The notes under the pieces were generated by a model. That model saw only the letters and a program-made list of their open reading frames with translations. It searched no databases and had not been told where the DNA came from. A program made the position numbers and the translations under genes. 64,000 bases of DNA, from assembly GCF_003025595.1 (NCBI RefSeq), contig NZ_PYMI01000001.1:310001-374000 (forward strand), written 5' to 3'. Positions 60,442-64,000 of the stretch are shown in pieces; position 1 is the stretch's first letter; each line of letters begins with the position of its first letter. Source of the DNA: Photobacterium ganghwense (GTDB taxonomy: Bacteria; Pseudomonadota; Gammaproteobacteria; Enterobacterales; Vibrionaceae).

Positions 60442-61062
60442 GTGCGTATTCCGGCTAAAAAGCGTTACTCCGTTCTGATCAGACCCCTGCTCTGGCTCCA
60501 ACAGCGGCACTTCGGCAAAGTGCTGAATCCTGCTTTACTGTGGGGTAGACGTCCGCCTTTATTCTGGCTGGTCGCCGGCTTTTTTGGTTATCTGGATCGC
60601 CGTTCTTCTCCCCTCTCCCCTGTGATTCGCTCGCTGGTGTGTGTCCGGGTCTCCCAACTCAATGATTGTGCCTTCTGTGTCGATGCCAACGGCATGCGAC
60701 TGGCAGAACGTTGCCAGTCTGTCGAGAAAATCAAAGCGCTGGCACATTGGCAACAAAGTGAACATTTCGATGAATGTGAACGTGCCGTTCTGACCTATGT
60801 GGAAGCCGTCACTGTCACCGGGCAACGAGTCACGGATTCCATGCTGGTTAGTCTTAAACAGTGGTTCGACGAAGATGCCTTAGTAGAGCTCACTGCCCTG
60901 ATTGCCTTCCAGAACTTGTCGGCCAAGTTCAATACTGCGCTGGATGTACCAGAGCAAGGCTTTTGTTCGCTACCCATTCAGCCTTCGGCTTCAGAATCTG
61001 ACACGACTCAGACCACAAATACCGTTCAGGCCGACAAGGATGCTAACAGGAAGCCGTTATGA
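60442..61062 (+). CDS. ynjA: YnjA-like AhpD/carboxymuconolactone decarboxylase-fold protein
   Basis: The 206-residue protein is collinear with E. coli YnjA (LIRPLLWLQQRHFGKVLNPA, SPVIRSLVCVRVSQLNDCAF, LVELTALIAFQNLSAKFNTA). It has the AhpD-type redox motif CAFC, but the usual downstream His is replaced (VDAN). It is probably a thiol-disulfide protein. It starts at GTG 60442 after AAGAGG. A hydrophilic tail of about 25 residues (SESDTTQTTNTVQADKD) is absent from YnjA. It overlaps the next gene by four bases (ATGA), so the redox pair is coupled. Confidence 0.87.
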   Translation: MRIPAKKRYSVLIRPLLWLQQRHFGKVLNPALLWGRRPPLFWLVAGFFGYLDRRSSPLSPVIRSLVCVRVSQLNDCAFCVDANGMRLAERCQSVEKIKALAHWQQSEHFDECERAVLTYVEAVTVTGQRVTDSMLVSLKQWFDEDALVELTALIAFQNLSAKFNTALDVPEQGFCSLPIQPSASESDTTQTTNTVQADKDANRKPL

Positions 61063-63509
61063 CGAATAAACCTGTGGTGGACAAAAAGCCCGCCATCAAT
61101 AAAAAGAAAGTTATCACGATCCTGCTGGTCAGCCTGCTGTTTGTACTGTGGTACGCCCTCGATTTAGGGCAATACCTGACGCTTGAACATGCCAAGGCTC
61201 AGCAACAGGTTTTGCGGGATACCATCCTCGCCCAGCCACTGCTGTCCAGTGTGCTGTATTTTGTGGTGTATGTGGCCGTGACCGCACTTTCCCTACCGGG
61301 GGCCGTCATTATGACTTTGCTGGGGGCCGCCTTGTTTGGTTTCTGGTGGAGTCTGTTGCTGGTGTCGTTCGCTAGCACTATCGGCGCAACACTGGCATTT
61401 CTGTTCAGTCGCTATATTTTGCATGACTGGGTACAGAGCCATTTCAGTAAGCGCCTGAGCGCCATCAATGCCGGAGTCAAAAAAGATGGGGCTTTCTATC
61501 TGTTTACACTGCGTTTGATTCCTATTTTTCCGTTTTTCCTGGTTAATCTGCTGATGGGGCTGACCCCTATCACGACCCGAAAATTTTATATTGTGAGCCA
61601 ATTAGGCATGTTGACGGGAACGGTTGTTTACCTGAATGCAGGTACCCAATTAGGCCAGATTGAGAGCCTGAGCGGGATTATTTCCCTGCCGGTATTGGTG
61701 TCTCTGATGTTGCTCGGTGTCTTCCCATTTACTGCCAAAGCAGTCATGCACATCATCAGTCGTCAGCGACTTTACGCCAACTGGACGAAACCCGCACAAT
61801 TTGATCAGAACATGGTGGTTATCGGTGCAGGTGCTGGCGGACTGGTCAGTGCATATATCGCGGCCGTCGTAAAAGCTAAAGTGACCCTGATTGAGAAAGA
61901 GAAAATGGGCGGCGACTGCCTGAATACCGGTTGTGTACCATCAAAAGCCATTATTCGAGCCGCGCATGCCATGTCTGAAATCAACAACGCGGGTCGGTTT
62001 GGTATTCAGGCCACCGCTCCTCAGGTTGACTTTGCCGCGGTGATGGCACGGGTACGCCACGTTATCAGCCAGATTGAACCCCATGACAGTGTGGAGCGTT
62101 ATTCCGCTCTTGGCGTGAACTGTATAACTGGCGAGGCTCGGATCCGCTCTCCGTGGGAAGTTGAGGTAAACGGCCAGCGCATTACAACCCGCAACATAGT
62201 GATTGCCACCGGTGCCAGACCTCTGGTGCCGTCCATTCCGGGGCTGGAAAATGTACACTACTTCACCTCTGATACGATCTGGTCATTGACGGAACAACCA
62301 AAACGCATGCTGGTACTGGGTGGCGGGCCGATCGGCTGTGAGCTGGCCCAAAGTTTCAGTCGCTTGGGCAGCCAGGTCACACTGGTCGAGATGGCAGATC
62401 AGTTGCTGATCCGTGAAGATCAGGATGCCGCCAGACTGATCAAGCAAAGTCTGGTGCAGGATGGCGTGACCGTTTACACCAGCTACAAGGCAGTGAAATT
62501 CGAAGTATCCCCTTGTAAACCACCGCAGTCTGAGTCGCAGACACCTGATTTATCTATGGCAGAAACCGATACTCAACGAGTCTGGTTAGAGGCAATGGCA
62601 GCCGCTCATACCCATGCCCCTGGTAATCGTGAGACAAATACTCAACCTGAAAACCTACAGGTTGAATTTGACGTCGTACTGCTTGCATTGGGCCGTGTGG
62701 CCAATGTCAGCGGATTCGGACTTGAAGAGCTGGGCATTTCCATCAATTCACGCGGTACTGTGGCTGTGAATGACTATCTGCAAACCAAATACCCCAATAT
62801 TTTTGCCGTCGGGGATGTAGCTGGCCCTTATCAGCTCACTCATGCCGCAGCACATCAGGCATGGTATGCCGCCGTCAATGGCCTGTTTGGTCAGGTTAAG
62901 ACATTCAAGGCGGATTACTCTGTCCTGCCGGCAGCGACCTATACTTCGCCGGAAGTGGCACGCGTGGGCATCAATGAAAAAGAAGCCAAGCAGCAAGGTA
63001 TTGATTTTGATATTGTTACATACGGTATTGACGACCTTGACAGGGCCATCACCGATGGCGAGGACCATGGCTTTATTAAAGTCATCACCCCAAAAGGGAA
63101 AGATAAAATTCTTGGCGTCACCATTGTCGGCCATCAGGCCAGTGAAATGCTGGCCGAGTTCACGCTGGCGATGCGTCACGGATTAGGTCTAAACAAAATA
63201 CTGGGAACGGTGCACCCTTATCCTACTATGAGTGAAGCCGTCAAATATACCGCCGGCGCCTGGAAGCAGGCAAATGCGCCACAAGGGCTCCTGACATTGG
63301 CCGAAAAATACCACCGTTGGATGCGCCATGAGAAAAACCACGCATCAAACGCGGTAAACAACAGCCAGACATCGCCCCCAGTAACCGATAATCACCCAAT
63401 CAGCCCGGAATCCGCAGAAACCCGGCCGACAGATGCTGACAGCGATACTCAGGCTTCGGAAAATACGCCGGTTAAGCGCAATGCCGATGGCGCGTTCAGC
63501 GATAAATAA
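61059..63509 (+). CDS. Fusion of DedA/TVP38-type membrane domain and FAD disulfide oxidoreductase
   Basis: The 816-residue protein has two parts. Residues about 15-235 form a SNARE-associated (DedA/TVP38/TMEM64) membrane domain (ALSLPGAVIMTLLGAALFGF, FTLRLIPIFPFFLVN). Residues about 250-760 are a class I pyridine nucleotide-disulfide oxidoreductase: FAD motif VVIGAGAGGLVSAY, redox pair GGDCLNTGCVPSK, NAD(P) motif VLGGGPIGCELAQ, second FAD motif IFAVGDVAGPY, and the C-terminal HPYPTMSEA with catalytic His. An insert of about 50 low-complexity residues lies near 484-530 in the NAD domain, and the C-terminal tail (about 55 residues) is disordered. Similar fusions exist in other bacteria. The operon with ynjA (AhpD-like) and ynjB suggests that it reduces a thiol partner at the membrane, as Lpd does for AhpD in mycobacteria. 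Confidence 0.88.
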   Translation: MTNKPVVDKKPAINKKKVITILLVSLLFVLWYALDLGQYLTLEHAKAQQQVLRDTILAQPLLSSVLYFVVYVAVTALSLPGAVIMTLLGAALFGFWWSLLLVSFASTIGATLAFLFSRYILHDWVQSHFSKRLSAINAGVKKDGAFYLFTLRLIPIFPFFLVNLLMGLTPITTRKFYIVSQLGMLTGTVVYLNAGTQLGQIESLSGIISLPVLVSLMLLGVFPFTAKAVMHIISRQRLYANWTKPAQFDQNMVVIGAGAGGLVSAYIAAVVKAKVTLIEKEKMGGDCLNTGCVPSKAIIRAAHAMSEINNAGRFGIQATAPQVDFAAVMARVRHVISQIEPHDSVERYSALGVNCITGEARIRSPWEVEVNGQRITTRNIVIATGARPLVPSIPGLENVHYFTSDTIWSLTEQPKRMLVLGGGPIGCELAQSFSRLGSQVTLVEMADQLLIREDQDAARLIKQSLVQDGVTVYTSYKAVKFEVSPCKPPQSESQTPDLSMAETDTQRVWLEAMAAAHTHAPGNRETNTQPENLQVEFDVVLLALGRVANVSGFGLEELGISINSRGTVAVNDYLQTKYPNIFAVGDVAGPYQLTHAAAHQAWYAAVNGLFGQVKTFKADYSVLPAATYTSPEVARVGINEKEAKQQGIDFDIVTYGIDDLDRAITDGEDHGFIKVITPKGKDKILGVTIVGHQASEMLAEFTLAMRHGLGLNKILGTVHPYPTMSEAVKYTAGAWKQANAPQGLLTLAEKYHRWMRHEKNHASNAVNNSQTSPPVTDNHPISPESAETRPTDADSDTQASENTPVKRNADGAFSDK

Positions 63510-63545
63510 AAACAAGGGACCAGAAAAATTCAATAAGGATAAACA

Positions 63546-64000
63546 ATGAAAGCTTTTCTAACAGGTTTAACGTTCGCACTGGCCAGCGCAATGTCGGGGG
63601 CCACAATGGCTGCCACGGCGTCTGCCGACAACGCCGCATTGCCATCAGGTTCTGACTGGCCGCAGATTGTCGAGCAAGCCCGGGGACAGGTTGTGTACTT
63701 TAACGCCTGGGGCGGTAGCCAGGAGATCAATGACTACCTGCGCTGGGCAGATCGCCAGCTTCGCGCCCGTTATGGTGTCGAGTTACGCCATGTCAAAGTT
63801 GCCGATATCGCAGAAACCACACAACGGCTACTGGCTGAAAAAACCGCGGGCAAGAATGCTGGCGGCAGCGTGGATCTGGTTTGGATTAACGGCGAAAACT
63901 TCCGCTCGATGAAACAAAGTGGCCTGCTTTACGGTCCTTTTGTTCAGGCCCTCCCTAACTGGCAACTGGTGGATCAAAGCCTGCCAGTCAGCGAGGATTT
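63546..64000 (+). CDS. ynjB: YnjB-like ABC transporter substrate-binding protein, 3' end beyond the window
   Basis: From ATG 63546 (AAGGA upstream) the frame is open to the window end (151 codons). It has a signal peptide ([20 protein letters not shown]) and continues with motifs of E. coli Ynj[40 protein letters not shown] and [16 protein letters not shown]. In E. coli, ynjB is followed by permease, ATPase and rhodanese genes (ynjCDE) and preceded by ynjA, and the same order is likely here, with the flavoprotein fusion inserted. Substrate is unknown; a sulfur compound is a guess based on the redox and rhodanese context. Confidence 0.88.
   Translation, partial: MKAFLTGLTFALASAMSGATMAATASADNAALPSGSDWPQIVEQARGQVVYFNAWGGSQEINDYLRWADRQLRARYGVELRHVKVADIAETTQRLLAEKTAGKNAGGSVDLVWINGENFRSMKQSGLLYGPFVQALPNWQLVDQSLPVSED

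Overview
The window looks like a chromosomal segment of a marine member of the Vibrionaceae (gammaproteobacteria). The reasons are gene order and families: bcr, rsuA, radD and rplY in the order familiar from enteric bacteria and vibrios; a TonB1-ExbB1-ExbD1-HutBCD haem uptake locus divergent from HutWXZ; PanP-type aspartate decarboxylase; a DUF2860 outer membrane protein; Mn-dependent pyrophosphatase; and tfoY preceded by a cyclic-di-GMP-I (GEMM) riboswitch next to purR. The genus cannot be fixed from the sequence alone. No rRNA, tRNA, insertion sequence, prophage, CRISPR array or replication origin was seen.

Layout. 1-7.6 kb: a truncated FUSC-family membrane protein, an AbgA-like M20 amidohydrolase, and a three-gene ABC exporter operon (LolD-like ATPase, 818-residue FtsX-type permease, AttH/CrtC-like lipoprotein). 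7.9-20.5 kb: a YbjT-like oxidoreductase, then bcr-rsuA-radD-rplY backbone interrupted by iron/metal genes (PepSY membrane protein, DUF2946-like protein, Fur-box-preceded haem receptor HutA). 20.6-28.7 kb: housekeeping genes (DNA polymerase II with an adjacent nucleotidyltransferase-fold protein, EF-P-like EfpL, DUF440 protein, EmrD, RibA). 29-40.6 kb: a CSS-EAL c-di-GMP phosphodiesterase, PpaC, a patatin, two mini-proteins (YnhF-like, MetS-like), an NSS transporter, secreted and outer membrane proteins, PanP. 41.4-47 kb: torR divergent from torCAD (TMAO respiration). 47-57.2 kb: small unknowns, then the haem utilisation locus. 57.7-64 kb: purR, riboswitch-tfoY, a small membrane protein, and an operon of ynjA, a DedA/flavin disulfide reductase fusion and a truncated ynjB.

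How they work together. Haem enters through HutA, energised by TonB-ExbB-ExbD, crosses the inner membrane by HutBCD, and is handled by HutX, HutZ and the radical SAM protein HutW; Fur-like sites precede both hutA and the divergent hutWXZ/tonB promoters. Anaerobic TMAO respiration is encoded by torCAD under TorR, but the sensor genes torS/torT are outside the window. Cyclic-di-GMP appears twice, as substrate of the EAL protein and as likely ligand of the tfoY riboswitch.

The most unusual signal is a recurring pattern of degenerate short tandem repeats, mostly 15 nt (also 12, 16 and 18 nt). They occur downstream of stop codons and also in frame inside HutW, HutB and HutD at places where those families normally have no sequence. 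A second is a probable looped-out hairpin between the Shine-Dalgarno sequence and the start codon of hutW. A third is the ynjA-fusion-ynjB operon, which suggests a membrane-bound thiol redox system.
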